A program made the position numbers and the translations under genes. From assembly GCA_007280515.1 (NCBI GenBank), contig QYPL01000014.1, positions 1 to 64,000 on the forward strand: DNA of 64,000 nucleotides. The letters run 5' to 3'. The first letter of the stretch is position 1, and each line of letters starts with the position of its first letter. The notes below the pieces were generated by a model. It did not search any database. It saw nothing but the letters and a program-made list of their open reading frames with translations, and was not told the origin of the DNA. The DNA comes from Sediminibacterium sp. GTDB taxonomy: Bacteria > Bacteroidota > Bacteroidia > Chitinophagales > Chitinophagaceae. Of the stretch, positions 42,919-51,503 are shown piece by piece.

Positions 42919-43857
42919 CTAACTTCTATTGCTTAGATACTCTATATTTCTTACAATGCCTTTTAATTTAGATCTCAATAATGGAGATTTTGAAAACCTT
43001 TCTTTGAATGTCGTTTCTTCTATTTGAAGCCAAGCTTCTTTATTCATAGCAATTAGTGTATTCAGTGGTTTAAATGCTTTTTCTGTATGTGCTTTACTAA
43101 ATCTATTCCATGGGCATACGTCTTGGCAAACATCACAACCAAAGGCCCAATCATTATAATTTCTATCTGTATTAATTTCAGCTGCTTTTAATTCAATGGT
43201 AAAATAACTTATACAATGATTGGCTTCAATTGTTTTATTAGGAAGTATGGCTTGCGTAGGACAGGCGTCAATACATTTGGTACAAGTACCGCAATAATCT
43301 TTTGATATAGGTTGGTCATAGATTAAAGGAAGGTCGACAATTAAAGTAGCAATAAAAAAGAAAGAACCCGCCTTGGTTTGAATTAAATTTCCATTTTTAC
43401 CAATCCATCCAGCACCTGCTAACTTTGCCCATGTTCTTTCTAAAACAGGAGCAGAGTCTACAAATCCTCTTCCTTCAATGGGGCCTATTTTTTTTCTATA
43501 CGTATCGAGTAAATTAAATAATTGGGTTCTAATGACTTCATGATAATCTTCGCCCCAAGCGTACTTTGCAATTTTTGCATCTTGCTTACTTGCTTCATTT
43601 ATAGAACTATCCTCGGGGTAATAGTTTTTTAAAAAAGTAATCACCGATTTCGCACCAGGCACTAATTTTCTGGGATCAATTCTTAAATCAAAATTATTTT
43701 CCATGTAAGTCATGTCTCCATGAAAACCTTTTTGAAGCCATGCTTCTAATACCTTTGCGTCTTCAGGCAATTCCTTTGCAGCAGCAATGCCACAAAAATC
43801 AAAACCCATTTTAAGGGCTTCTGATTTAATGAATTCGGTATTTGAAAATTCGTTCAA
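42919..43857 (-). CDS. queG: Epoxyqueuosine reductase
   Basis: A QueG of about 312 residues. The N-terminal cobalamin-binding part has IKSEALKMGFDFCGIAAA, RIDPRKLVPGAKSVI and AKLAGAGWIGKNGNLI, and two 4Fe-4S motifs follow, CGTCTKCIDACP and CDVCQDVCPWN. It reduces epoxyqueuosine to queuosine in tRNA. The reading frame runs upstream to 44028 without an ATG near the family start, so a TTG at 43857 is the most plausible start; the upstream 57 codons look non-coding and overlap the MFS promoter region. Confidence 0.92.
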   Translation of the reverse strand: MNEFSNTEFIKSEALKMGFDFCGIAAAKELPEDAKVLEAWLQKGFHGDMTYMENNFDLRIDPRKLVPGAKSVITFLKNYYPEDSSINEASKQDAKIAKYAWGEDYHEVIRTQLFNLLDTYRKKIGPIEGRGFVDSAPVLERTWAKLAGAGWIGKNGNLIQTKAGSFFFIATLIVDLPLIYDQPISKDYCGTCTKCIDACPTQAILPNKTIEANHCISYFTIELKAAEINTDRNYNDWAFGCDVCQDVCPWNRFSKAHTEKAFKPLNTLIAMNKEAWLQIEETTFKERFSKSPLLRSKLKGIVRNIEYLSNRS

Positions 43858-43978
43858 AGCAATTCGTTCAATGTTTAATAATCTTGTAATTAGACATGTA
43901 AAAATAGTAGAAAAACCTTGTTGTAAATAAATTAGATTATGAGTGTAGTAAGAAGATAGGAGGCCTTTTACCCTCCTT

Positions 43979-44009
43979 TTTGTAATATTGCCTACTACTT
44001 GTATATTTG
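43979..44009 (+). promoter_or_regulatory. Bacteroidota-type promoter for the TetA-like MFS gene
   Basis: TTTG (43979-43982), exactly 19 bases, then TATATTTG (44002-44009): a full match to the Bacteroidota primary-sigma consensus. The -7 box ends 32 bases before the ATG at 44042. This is the cleanest promoter I found in the window. Confidence 0.65.
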
Positions 44010-44041
44010 AAGGGTAGTAGATACTCAACTATCAATCAAAT

Positions 44042-45286
44042 ATGGCGAATACTAAACAGGCAGCAGTAGGTTTTATTTTTGCAACTATATTAATAGATGT
44101 TATTGGCCTAGGTATTATTATTCCCGTGGTTCCACAATTACTGCAGCATTTAATGCATATAACAGACAAGTCTGATATCAGCTCTATCGCAAAGCCAGCC
44201 ATGCTCATGACTTTTATTTATGCGGCCATGCAATTTATATTTGCGCCCATATTAGGAAGCTTGAGTGATCATTATGGTCGTCGTCCTATTTTACTTTTCT
44301 CTTTATTGGGTTTTGGTATGGATTATATTTTTTTAGCCTTCGCACCTACTATTGGTTGGTTATTTGTAGGAAGAATGATTGCAGGGATTACAGGTGCAAG
44401 CATTACCACAGCTGCAGCCTATATGGCCGATATTAGTGATGAAAAATCCCGCGCTAAAAACTTTGGAATGATTGGAGCCGCCTTTGGCCTTGGATTTATT
44501 ATTGGTCCATTACTTGGAGGCTTGCTGGGAGAAATAGGACCTAGAATTCCTTTTCTAGTGGCAGCAGGCTTAGCATTAATCAATGCCTTGTATGGATATT
44601 TTATCTTGCCTGAATCTTTAGACAAGGAACATAGAAGGGCCTTTGATATTAAAAGAGCCAACCCTATTGCATCTTTAAAGAATTTAAATAAATATCCTGC
44701 TGTTTTTGGTTTGATCATTTCCTTATTATTTATTTATTTAGCAGCTCATTCTGTTCAAAGTAATTGGAGCTTCGCCAATATTAGCAAGTTTGGTTGGACC
44801 CCTAAAATGATTGGTATTTCTTTAGGTGTGGTTGGTTTATTAGTATCACTTGTACAAGGCGTTTTAATTCGATTTATTAATCCTAAAATAGGCAATGAAA
44901 AAAGTGTGTATTATGGTATTATGCTTTATGCCATTGGGTTGACATTATTTGCCTTTGCCTCTCAAACTTGGATGATGTTTTTATTTTTAATTCCTTATTG
45001 CTTAGGAGGTATTTCTGGACCTGCATTACAAGCTATCATTTCTTTACATGTTTCTAAAAATGAACAGGGAGAATTGCAAGGTTCCTTAACAGGATTACAA
45101 AGTTTAACTACTATTATAGGACCACCTATGATGATTGGACTAACCTCTTATTTTTCTATAAAGAACCACCCAAGCCATATTTATTTTCCAGGTGCTGCTT
45201 TTTTATTGGGGGCATTATTTATGATTTTAAGTGCCATTATTGCCTATTGGGTGTTAAAACATGATACAAGCAAGGCAAAGGCCTAG
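44042..45286 (+). CDS. MFS transporter, TetA/multidrug-efflux-like
   Basis: A 414-residue MFS protein with 12 hydrophobic segments. The antiporter loop motif A GSLSDHYGRRPILL and a motif C-like segment (AFGLGFIIGPLLGGLLGEIGPR) place it in the drug:proton antiporter group with TetA-like features (GIIIPVVPQLL). It probably exports a drug or metabolite; calling it a tetracycline determinant would need more than the sequence shows. Confidence 0.85.
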   Translation: MANTKQAAVGFIFATILIDVIGLGIIIPVVPQLLQHLMHITDKSDISSIAKPAMLMTFIYAAMQFIFAPILGSLSDHYGRRPILLFSLLGFGMDYIFLAFAPTIGWLFVGRMIAGITGASITTAAAYMADISDEKSRAKNFGMIGAAFGLGFIIGPLLGGLLGEIGPRIPFLVAAGLALINALYGYFILPESLDKEHRRAFDIKRANPIASLKNLNKYPAVFGLIISLLFIYLAAHSVQSNWSFANISKFGWTPKMIGISLGVVGLLVSLVQGVLIRFINPKIGNEKSVYYGIMLYAIGLTLFAFASQTWMMFLFLIPYCLGGISGPALQAIISLHVSKNEQGELQGSLTGLQSLTTIIGPPMMIGLTSYFSIKNHPSHIYFPGAAFLLGALFMILSAIIAYWVLKHDTSKAKA

Positions 45287-45290
45287 AATC

Positions 45291-45323
45291 TTGCCTTATA
45301 ATCCCTTACTGTCGTTATATTTG
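45291..45323 (+). promoter_or_regulatory. Promoter for the purine nucleoside phosphorylase gene
   Basis: TTG (45291-45293), 22 bases, and an exact TATATTTG (45316-45323) end 19 bases before the ATG at 45343. Confidence 0.45.
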
Positions 45324-45342
45324 TGGCTAAAATATACCTTAT

Positions 45343-46170
45343 ATGTCGACGCCCTTAATGGCTAGTTTAGAGCAAACAACAAAATTTATACAATCTAAGG
45401 CAACGGCTACTGCCACTACTGCAATTATATTAGGTAGTGGATTAGGAAATTTATCTCAACAAATCACTATTGATACAGCCATTAATTATAGTGAAATTCC
45501 AAATTTTCCTATTAGTACAGTGGAAGGACATAAAGGAAGATTAATACTAGGTACTTTAAATGGTGTAAAAGTTTGGGTGATGGAAGGGCGATTTCATTTT
45601 TATGAAGGCTATGATCCTAGCCAAGTTGTATTTCCTATAAGAGTTTTACATTTATTAGGCGTTAAGAATTTATTATTATCCAATGCAGCAGGTGGCGTCA
45701 ATCCTAATTTTATAGTCGGTGATTTAATGATCATCAATGACCATATAAGTTTATTTACCCCTAATCCTTTACTGGGGAAAAATGAAGAAGCACTAGGAAC
45801 CCGCTTCCCAGATATGAGCGAACCTTATGCATTAGATTTTATTGGGAAAGCGAAAGCCATTGCCGCTGAGCATCAAATAAAAGTACATGAAGGTGTCTAT
45901 GTAGGTGTAACGGGTCCTACTTTTGAAACTAGAGCAGAATATAAATTAATTAAAATAGTGGGAGGAGATGTCGTAGGTATGAGTACTGTGCAAGAAACCA
46001 TCGCAGCTGTGCATTGTGGCATGAAGGTTTTTGCGGTGAGTGTGGTGACCGATTTAGGCATTAGAGAGGATAATAATACAATAACACATCAGGAAGTACT
46101 AGAAGCGGCAAATGCAGCTGAGCCAAAACTTACCATACTATTTAGCGCTTTGTTAAAAGAAATAGCCTAA
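45343..46170 (+). CDS. punA: Purine nucleoside phosphorylase (trimeric type I)
   Basis: A 275-residue PNP. IILGSGLGNLS, VEGHKGRLILG, the MEGRFHFYEGYDPSQVVFPIR phosphate/purine-binding block, LSNAAGGVNPNF and GMSTVQETIAA are characteristic of the trimeric mammalian-like PNPs. It phosphorolyses inosine and guanosine for salvage. A Porin_10-type gene follows after 12 bases. Confidence 0.95.
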   Translation: MSTPLMASLEQTTKFIQSKATATATTAIILGSGLGNLSQQITIDTAINYSEIPNFPISTVEGHKGRLILGTLNGVKVWVMEGRFHFYEGYDPSQVVFPIRVLHLLGVKNLLLSNAAGGVNPNFIVGDLMIINDHISLFTPNPLLGKNEEALGTRFPDMSEPYALDFIGKAKAIAAEHQIKVHEGVYVGVTGPTFETRAEYKLIKIVGGDVVGMSTVQETIAAVHCGMKVFAVSVVTDLGIREDNNTITHQEVLEAANAAEPKLTILFSALLKEIA

Positions 46171-46182
46171 AATACAAAATAC

Positions 46183-48183
46183 ATGTTAATGTATAAACGC
46201 ATTTTACTTTTTCTAGCTACATACATTTTGTTTCAAATGGAAGCAAGTGCGCAAAATTTTGGTAATGCACTAAGGCCCGTTGGAAGGTCGAGTGGAAATG
46301 GACAAAGTACCGACTCTTTGCAAAAAAGAGACCAGAACGCCGACTCCATTACCCTATTTTATAAGCTCTATAATAATAATGAGATTCGAAAACTTGATTC
46401 AAGCATTAACGATTTTTTTATCCATTATCCCTTACCCTATACTACTTATAATCTTGGCAATTTAGGAACTGCAAGCAAGTCTTATTTATTTTCAACGCAG
46501 AAAAAAGGGGGCTTTGATGCTGGCTTTCATGCTTATGATGGCTATTCATATACTTTAGCTGCCACACCTTTTTATCAAACCACTAGGCCGTATACGGAAC
46601 TAGGTTATTTATTAGGTGGAAAAGGAGAGCAGTTAATAGAGGTAAGGCATACTCAAAATAGAACCCAACAATTAAATTTTTCTTTTGAATATCGATTTAG
46701 TAATTCTCCAGGCAATGTTAAAAATCAAAATGCAAATTTGAATAATATGCGCATTACAGCGCATTTCCAATCGAAGCGTAAAAGATATGAATCCTATTGG
46801 GTGATGCTAGCCAATAAGGCAGCCTCTTCTGAAAATGGAGGACTTGTGAAAGCTTCTTTATTAGATAGCTTATCGCTAAATAATCCTTATGAGCTAGAAA
46901 CGAGACTGGGGGTGAGTGGTGCTTCTTTTCGTAATCCTTTTAATACTACTATTGCTACAGGGTCTACCTATAAGAATAATACTTATTTATGGCGTCAAAC
47001 CTATGACCTTGGTCAAAAAGATTCTATCGTAAAAGATACAGTGACTATTCATTTGTTTTATCCAAGACTAAGGTTTCAAAATGAGGTTAAGTTGGAGTCA
47101 AATGAATTTGTCTTTGAAGACAGAGCGCCAAATGATATCAGCTATCTAAAATATTTTAATTACACCAACCTGCCTAATACGAATGTTAAATTTGCAGATA
47201 GCTGGAACCTAGTCACCAATGATTTTAGTTTAATTAGTTATCCGCAAAAAAATAATTCGAACCAGTTTTTGCAATTGGGTTCGGGCTATACCCATTTAGC
47301 TACTTCTTTATTGAATTTGCAAAATTGGTCTTCCTATGATATATATAGTTTTGGTGTTTATAAGAATAAAACAAGGAATCAGTTATGGGACCTGCTTGCT
47401 TCAGGTAAATTATATTTGAATGGCTACCACGCAGGAGACTATGATGCTCAATTTTATTTATCACGAATTTTAAATTCAACAGGAACTTATTTAAAAATTG
47501 CTTTTCAAAATAGTAATCGTACTCCTTCTACTAATTATTTAGGACTAACACAGTTTCCTATCAATGCCTTAAAATCAACACAAAAAGAAAATACCGTGGA
47601 TATGAATGGAGAGCTAGGAAATGCTGTAAAAGATTTCAGGGTTTCTATTAACTACCAATTAATAAATAATTATCAGTATTTCTCATCGGGTTATCAGGCA
47701 GCAGTGTATACAAAACCAATAAGCTATATTAGTACTTTGCTTGCCAATAAAATTAAGCTTAGTCAATATTGGAACTGGTATAATGAAACTACAGTGCAAG
47801 TAGTGGATCAATCCGCACCTATTCATATTCCATTCATTTTATCTAAACAAAGATTGGCCTTCGAAGGTAATTTTTATAAAAATTTGAACCTTTCTACTGG
47901 ACTGGAGATAATTTACCATACCGACTTTAAAGTAGATGATTATATGCCTTTAACCGGGCAGTTTTTTGTTCAAAATTCTTATATGCTTCATAATAGGCCT
48001 ACAGCCAATGCCTTTTTACATTTTATGATTAAGCGCTTCAAAGGGTATATAAGACTAGAGAACCTTAATACTTTAATCCCTACAAGTAGTTCATTAGGAA
48101 ACACTTATAATTTCACTGCTAAAAATTACCCAGGCACTGGTACTTGGTTTAGGGTGGGCATTTGGTGGAATTTTATCAATTAA
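46183..48183 (+). CDS. Putative porin (Porin_10 family)
   Basis: A 666-residue exported protein with a signal peptide ending ASAQ (an ATG at 46189 is an alternative start). The segments NLGNLGTASKSYLFS, GFDAGFHAYDGYSYTL, FYQTTRPYTELGYLLGGKGEQ and RFSNSPGNVKNQNANLNN match the Bacteroidota putative-porin family PF14121. Alternating aromatic strands suggest an outer-membrane barrel. Transport specificity is unknown, though it follows the nucleoside phosphorylase gene closely. Confidence 0.8.
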   Translation: MLMYKRILLFLATYILFQMEASAQNFGNALRPVGRSSGNGQSTDSLQKRDQNADSITLFYKLYNNNEIRKLDSSINDFFIHYPLPYTTYNLGNLGTASKSYLFSTQKKGGFDAGFHAYDGYSYTLAATPFYQTTRPYTELGYLLGGKGEQLIEVRHTQNRTQQLNFSFEYRFSNSPGNVKNQNANLNNMRITAHFQSKRKRYESYWVMLANKAASSENGGLVKASLLDSLSLNNPYELETRLGVSGASFRNPFNTTIATGSTYKNNTYLWRQTYDLGQKDSIVKDTVTIHLFYPRLRFQNEVKLESNEFVFEDRAPNDISYLKYFNYTNLPNTNVKFADSWNLVTNDFSLISYPQKNNSNQFLQLGSGYTHLATSLLNLQNWSSYDIYSFGVYKNKTRNQLWDLLASGKLYLNGYHAGDYDAQFYLSRILNSTGTYLKIAFQNSNRTPSTNYLGLTQFPINALKSTQKENTVDMNGELGNAVKDFRVSINYQLINNYQYFSSGYQAAVYTKPISYISTLLANKIKLSQYWNWYNETTVQVVDQSAPIHIPFILSKQRLAFEGNFYKNLNLSTGLEIIYHTDFKVDDYMPLTGQFFVQNSYMLHNRPTANAFLHFMIKRFKGYIRLENLNTLIPTSSSLGNTYNFTAKNYPGTGTWFRVGIWWNFIN

Positions 48184-48240
48184 TATGACTTAGATCTTCC
48201 TACAAACTGACTAGAATTGCCTTTATTTTAACAGCTATTT

Positions 48241-48271
48241 TATGGGATCATCAAATAAGGCTGTACCTTTG
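48241..48271 (+). promoter_or_regulatory. Promoter for the Cys-rich/HMA genes
   Basis: TATG (48241-48244), 19 bases, then an exact TACCTTTG (48264-48271), 17 bases before the ATG at 48289. There is one mismatch in the -33 element. Confidence 0.45.
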
Positions 48272-48288
48272 AATTAATTCAAGGTCTA

Positions 48289-48645
48289 ATGAAAAGGGTA
48301 TTTATTATATTTTTAGTTTTATTATATACTGTTGCTAGTATGGGCGCAACAGCGACTACCCATTTATGTGCTGGCAAGGTTAAAACTTGTAAATGTGGCA
48401 AGCCTTCTAAAAAGGACTTATGCTGTTCTGAAAAAACAGTGTATCTAAAATCACAGGACAGTCATCAGTCTCAGGCAAGCACTAATATTATTGTTAAGAA
48501 ATTAAGTCTTAACGTTCATCATGAAATAGCTGCTATTCAAAAGTCTAGTTCAATTGTACTTATTAGCAAGCCCCTTATTACTAAAAAGAATTTGGTCAAT
48601 ACTGGGCCACCTATTTACGAATTCATTTGCGTTTATTTAATTTGA
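48289..48645 (+). CDS. Small exported Cys-rich protein, HYC_CC_PP-like
   Basis: A 118-residue protein with a signal peptide (residues 1-20). The mature part holds HLC (25-27), CKC (34-36), CC (45-46) and a late PP (107-108), the pattern of a small Bacteroidota family I know as HYC_CC_PP, whose function is not known to me. It lies upstream of a secreted HMA-domain protein on the same strand with a 117-base gap. A role in envelope metal handling is inferred from cysteine content and context. Confidence 0.6.
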   Translation: MKRVFIIFLVLLYTVASMGATATTHLCAGKVKTCKCGKPSKKDLCCSEKTVYLKSQDSHQSQASTNIIVKKLSLNVHHEIAAIQKSSSIVLISKPLITKKNLVNTGPPIYEFICVYLI

Positions 48646-48762
48646 TTTTGATCTAGAGACTAGTTTGCCTCATTTATAGGAATGATGCCATCTAAAAGTA
48701 GTATGTAGCTTATGCGTATACTACAGAATTAATTTACAAATATTATATTTAAAAAAAAGATT

Positions 48763-49245
48763 ATGAAAAATTTTATATTATTGATGGGTTTTATTTTGAT
48801 TTCTACTTTTGCTTTACAAGCGCAAACTACTACCAAAATTAAAGTAGCAGGTAATTGCGGCATGTGTAAAGGACATATTGAAAAAGCAGCTAAAGAAGCT
48901 GGTGCAGTCAGTGCCGACTGGGATAAGGTAGCTAAAGTGTTAAAAGTGAGTTTTAATGCTTCTAAAACATCTACCGATAAAATTGAAGATGCCATTGCTG
49001 CTGCTGGTTATGATACCGAGCATAAAGTAGCTACTGCAGATGCTTATAGCAAATTAGACGAGTGTTGCCAGTACGATAGAACTAGTAAAACTGCTGTTGC
49101 AGAGAATGCTAGCTGTTGCAAGCCAGGTGCTAGTTGTTGCGCAGATGGGGTAGTCTGTAAAAAAGGGATGACTAAAGACGGCAAAGAAATGGAATGCTGC
49201 AAGAAGGATGCTAAATGTTGCAAAGACGGTTCTTGTTGTAAATAG
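48763..49245 (+). CDS. Secreted HMA-domain protein with metallothionein-like Cys-pair tail
   Basis: A 160-residue protein. A signal peptide (1-21, ending LQAQ) is followed by a heavy-metal-associated fold (23-90) with CGMC at residues 32-35. A DAYSKLDECC segment (CC 101-102) ends the usual family layout. An extra tail at 110-160 then carries CC at 118-119, 125-126, 145-146, 152-153 and 158-159 plus C132. In all there are 15 cysteines, 11 of them in the last 43 residues. Binding of Cu(I), Zn or a similar soft metal in the periplasm or outside is inferred. It has a strong terminator downstream. Confidence 0.8.
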   Translation: MKNFILLMGFILISTFALQAQTTTKIKVAGNCGMCKGHIEKAAKEAGAVSADWDKVAKVLKVSFNASKTSTDKIEDAIAAAGYDTEHKVATADAYSKLDECCQYDRTSKTAVAENASCCKPGASCCADGVVCKKGMTKDGKEMECCKKDAKCCKDGSCCK

Positions 49246-49278
49246 ATAGTAAGCAAGTTTACATTCAATAGTAAGCAA
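49246..49278. repeat. 11-bp direct repeat after the HMA gene
   Basis: ATAGTAAGCAA occurs at 49246-49256 and again at 49268-49278, just past the stop codon. It has no known meaning here and may be a small local duplication. Confidence 0.4.
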
Positions 49279-49286
49279 ATATTCAT

Positions 49287-49354
49287 AATCATCATCTATT
49301 ACTCTATTTTTAAAACTTATTAAAAAATGGGGTAGTAGGTGATGATTTTTTTTA
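49287..49354 (+). terminator. Strong terminator of the HMA gene
   Basis: An 18-bp stem (49287-49304 with 49330-49347, including three wobble pairs) with a 25-base loop ends in a run of eight T (49346-49353). Confidence 0.8.
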
Positions 49355-49376
49355 TCTATTTATTTGATAGATTAGC

Positions 49377-50156
49377 TTATTTATGTTTCCAATTGATTCT
49401 TCTACCGACAAAACATTTTACGATTAATCCATTAGAGCTTTCTGTAATCCCTTTGCCGATACCAAAATTAAATTCGTAAAGTGGATGTAAATAAAGGTCA
49501 ACCACTGCGTATAGTTGATGCTCTTGATTAGGTAATCTATAGGGTCTTAAAAGTTTTCCTGTATTACCAAAATATTCAAAACCTATACTTACTTTTTTAG
49601 AACTAGCATAAGCATATTTTAAATTAGGTTCAAATAGAATTTCATTATTAGTAAATGATACACCAAGGCTAGGATTAAAAGACCAATAATGATCTCCCAT
49701 AGTTTTATCAAAGATGGGTCTAATTTCAGCACCCCAATCTTTTTCATTGGTAAAAGGGTCTTTATCAAAACCAATTTCAGTAGATAAACTTACGCCAATA
49801 GGCCAATTCCAACTATCTGGTGCTTTCACTCTAGGTCTGATATGAGAACCAGTGTATTGTAATTTGCCATTGTTATTATAGGTGAAAATATAAAAACCAA
49901 GTTCGAAGTCTTTTGATAGGCCTGTTGTGATTTCAATGGTTTCTAATAATGGATGATATTTTTCATTAAATTTTGGGCCTTTAAAAGTATAGTTTGAGTG
50001 AAGTTCAATGATAGTGGTATACTTGGGAGTGGTGGCAGAACCGTATACCTGAATTTCGCCAGCATCCTGTGCTGTTACATTTTGACAGATGAAGCTAAAG
50101 CCCAACAGAAGAAATAAAAAATAGATAGAGTAGCTTGAGTGCTTTTTAAAATTCAT
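49377..50156 (-). CDS. Exported barrel-like protein of unknown function
   Basis: A 259-residue protein with a signal peptide (about 1-29, ending NVTAQ). The mature sequence is rich in alternating aromatic strands (IELHSNYTFKG, FELGFYIFTYNN, VSLSTEIGFD, WSFNPSLGVSF) and ends in GRRINWKHK, suggesting a small outer-membrane barrel. I do not recognise a family. It converges on the HMA gene, and whether it shares the metal theme is unknown. Confidence 0.55.
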   Translation of the reverse strand: MNFKKHSSYSIYFLFLLLGFSFICQNVTAQDAGEIQVYGSATTPKYTTIIELHSNYTFKGPKFNEKYHPLLETIEITTGLSKDFELGFYIFTYNNNGKLQYTGSHIRPRVKAPDSWNWPIGVSLSTEIGFDKDPFTNEKDWGAEIRPIFDKTMGDHYWSFNPSLGVSFTNNEILFEPNLKYAYASSKKVSIGFEYFGNTGKLLRPYRLPNQEHQLYAVVDLYLHPLYEFNFGIGKGITESSNGLIVKCFVGRRINWKHK

Positions 50157-50219
50157 AATTCCAATTTTGACTACAAAACTAATGTTTTAGTTTCTTTTTA
50201 TCTGCTTAATTATTTATTT

Positions 50220-51494
50220 TTAAAATTTTTCAAAATAAGCTAAACTTCCGCCTACCCATTGTTTATTTTTATTATAATCAACTCCTATCATCTTGCCCTT
50301 ACTTAATCGAGCAAGGTTCATGGTGGCTATATATTCTTGCTTGCCCTCGTCCCAGAAATAAAATAATCTTAATTCGGCTTTGGCAGGCCCTGTGGGTGTT
50401 TCAATGCAGTTCGCATAGTTTACTTTTTCTTGCAGTATCCAGCCTGAGGGGCCTTCAATGTTTTCAATATCACCTGAGTTAATATCTATAATAACCCCTT
50501 GGCCTGCAAAAGAGAATAGGGGTTTTAGTATATATTTTTCTAATGCTGTAGGCAGTTCTGTTAATTGGTCAACAAATTGGGTCTTAGGAATGTAAGCATG
50601 CTTTAAAAAAGGCAGTAAGAATTTACTAATTTTAAAAAAATGATGGGGGTGTGTGACCCATTCAATATTCAAATTAGTTTGAAGTAAAGCGCCTTTCTCT
50701 TGTATTTCTTTGGTTTGGTTTTTTAATTCATCTAAAACAATGCGGTTGTAAATTCTATCAATTTTTATTTTCTTACCATCTCTTTCATAATATAAATGAG
50801 TCTCCTCTACAAAAATTTCAGTAATACAAACGATGGGAATATTAAAGTATTTTTCTGTGCAGTAAAAATCAATTCTTGTTTTTTGCTGATGGGGTAGTAT
50901 TTCTAATAAAACAGTATGCTTATTGGAATGCTTTATAGTATCTTTAGTAGAGTCGGATACATTTTGATTATTCGTATCTAAATTCTTTTTAGTATCAATT
51001 AATGTATCTCCTTTCAAGATAGTTTCTAAATGAGCTACATATTTTTCTTTCGTATAGCCATTTAAATAGGGGCTGAAGCCTGCTGGAATAGTATAGGTTT
51101 TATGAATGCAATCATCTTGCAGTATTTCATAGGCAAATAAGGAAGGAAAGCCTTGTAGTTCAATTAAAGCAGGCACTAATTCATTTTGATCATTTATTGC
51201 AATAGCGAAATCCATTACGATACATGCTGGTAAAGGGGTTTCCTTAGGGAAAAAGGGAACATTTTTTAAAGAGGGCTCTGTTATAGAATTGAAACGGTCT
51301 GACTGAATTACTTGGTTAACATAGTCACCTGTAGCCAATATTTTTTCAGTAAAAGCTTTATCAATAAAAATAGGGGTTTCTGCTACCGTAAAATCAAGGG
51401 CATTAGGGAAGGAGGTATTTAGGGCAGCTAAATAATTTTGATGAGTTTTCTCAGAAAAGGCTGCATTGAATTTTTGTCTTATATAAGCAATCAT
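50220..51494 (-). CDS. ATP-grasp-like protein, third gene of an M42/GATase operon
   Basis: A 424-residue protein without a signal peptide. The C-terminal half has ATP-grasp hallmarks: ILKPLFSFAGQGV (K324 and a glycine-rich loop), WILQEKV (E356), ELRLFYF (R376) and ATMNLARLSKG (N393). The N-terminal half (FPKETPLPACIVMDFAIAIN, LIELQGFPSLFAYEIL) is not recognised. A linker near 165-192 is Asn/Thr/Lys-rich. It starts 9 bases after a class I glutamine amidotransferase gene. An amide- or peptide-bond-forming ligase using amidotransferase ammonia is a reasonable inference; the substrate is unknown. Confidence 0.6.
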   Translation of the reverse strand: MIAYIRQKFNAAFSEKTHQNYLAALNTSFPNALDFTVAETPIFIDKAFTEKILATGDYVNQVIQSDRFNSITEPSLKNVPFFPKETPLPACIVMDFAIAINDQNELVPALIELQGFPSLFAYEILQDDCIHKTYTIPAGFSPYLNGYTKEKYVAHLETILKGDTLIDTKKNLDTNNQNVSDSTKDTIKHSNKHTVLLEILPHQQKTRIDFYCTEKYFNIPIVCITEIFVEETHLYYERDGKKIKIDRIYNRIVLDELKNQTKEIQEKGALLQTNLNIEWVTHPHHFFKISKFLLPFLKHAYIPKTQFVDQLTELPTALEKYILKPLFSFAGQGVIIDINSGDIENIEGPSGWILQEKVNYANCIETPTGPAKAELRLFYFWDEGKQEYIATMNLARLSKGKMIGVDYNKNKQWVGGSLAYFEKF

Positions 51495-51503
51495 ATATTT
51501 AAT

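Noticed and set aside
42880..42925. Imperfect GCTCCCTC...TAACT repeats as a CRISPR-like or regulator array
   Set aside because: Only two imperfect copies, no spacer structure and no cas genes; probably simple pyrimidine-rich sequence.
43858..44028. N-terminal extension of QueG to 44028
   Set aside because: The extra 57 residues match nothing in QueG and lie over the divergent MFS promoter; TTG 43857 fits better.
44042..45286. Tetracycline-resistance gene
   Set aside because: Motifs fit the wider drug:proton antiporter group; nothing specific to Tet determinants or mobile context.
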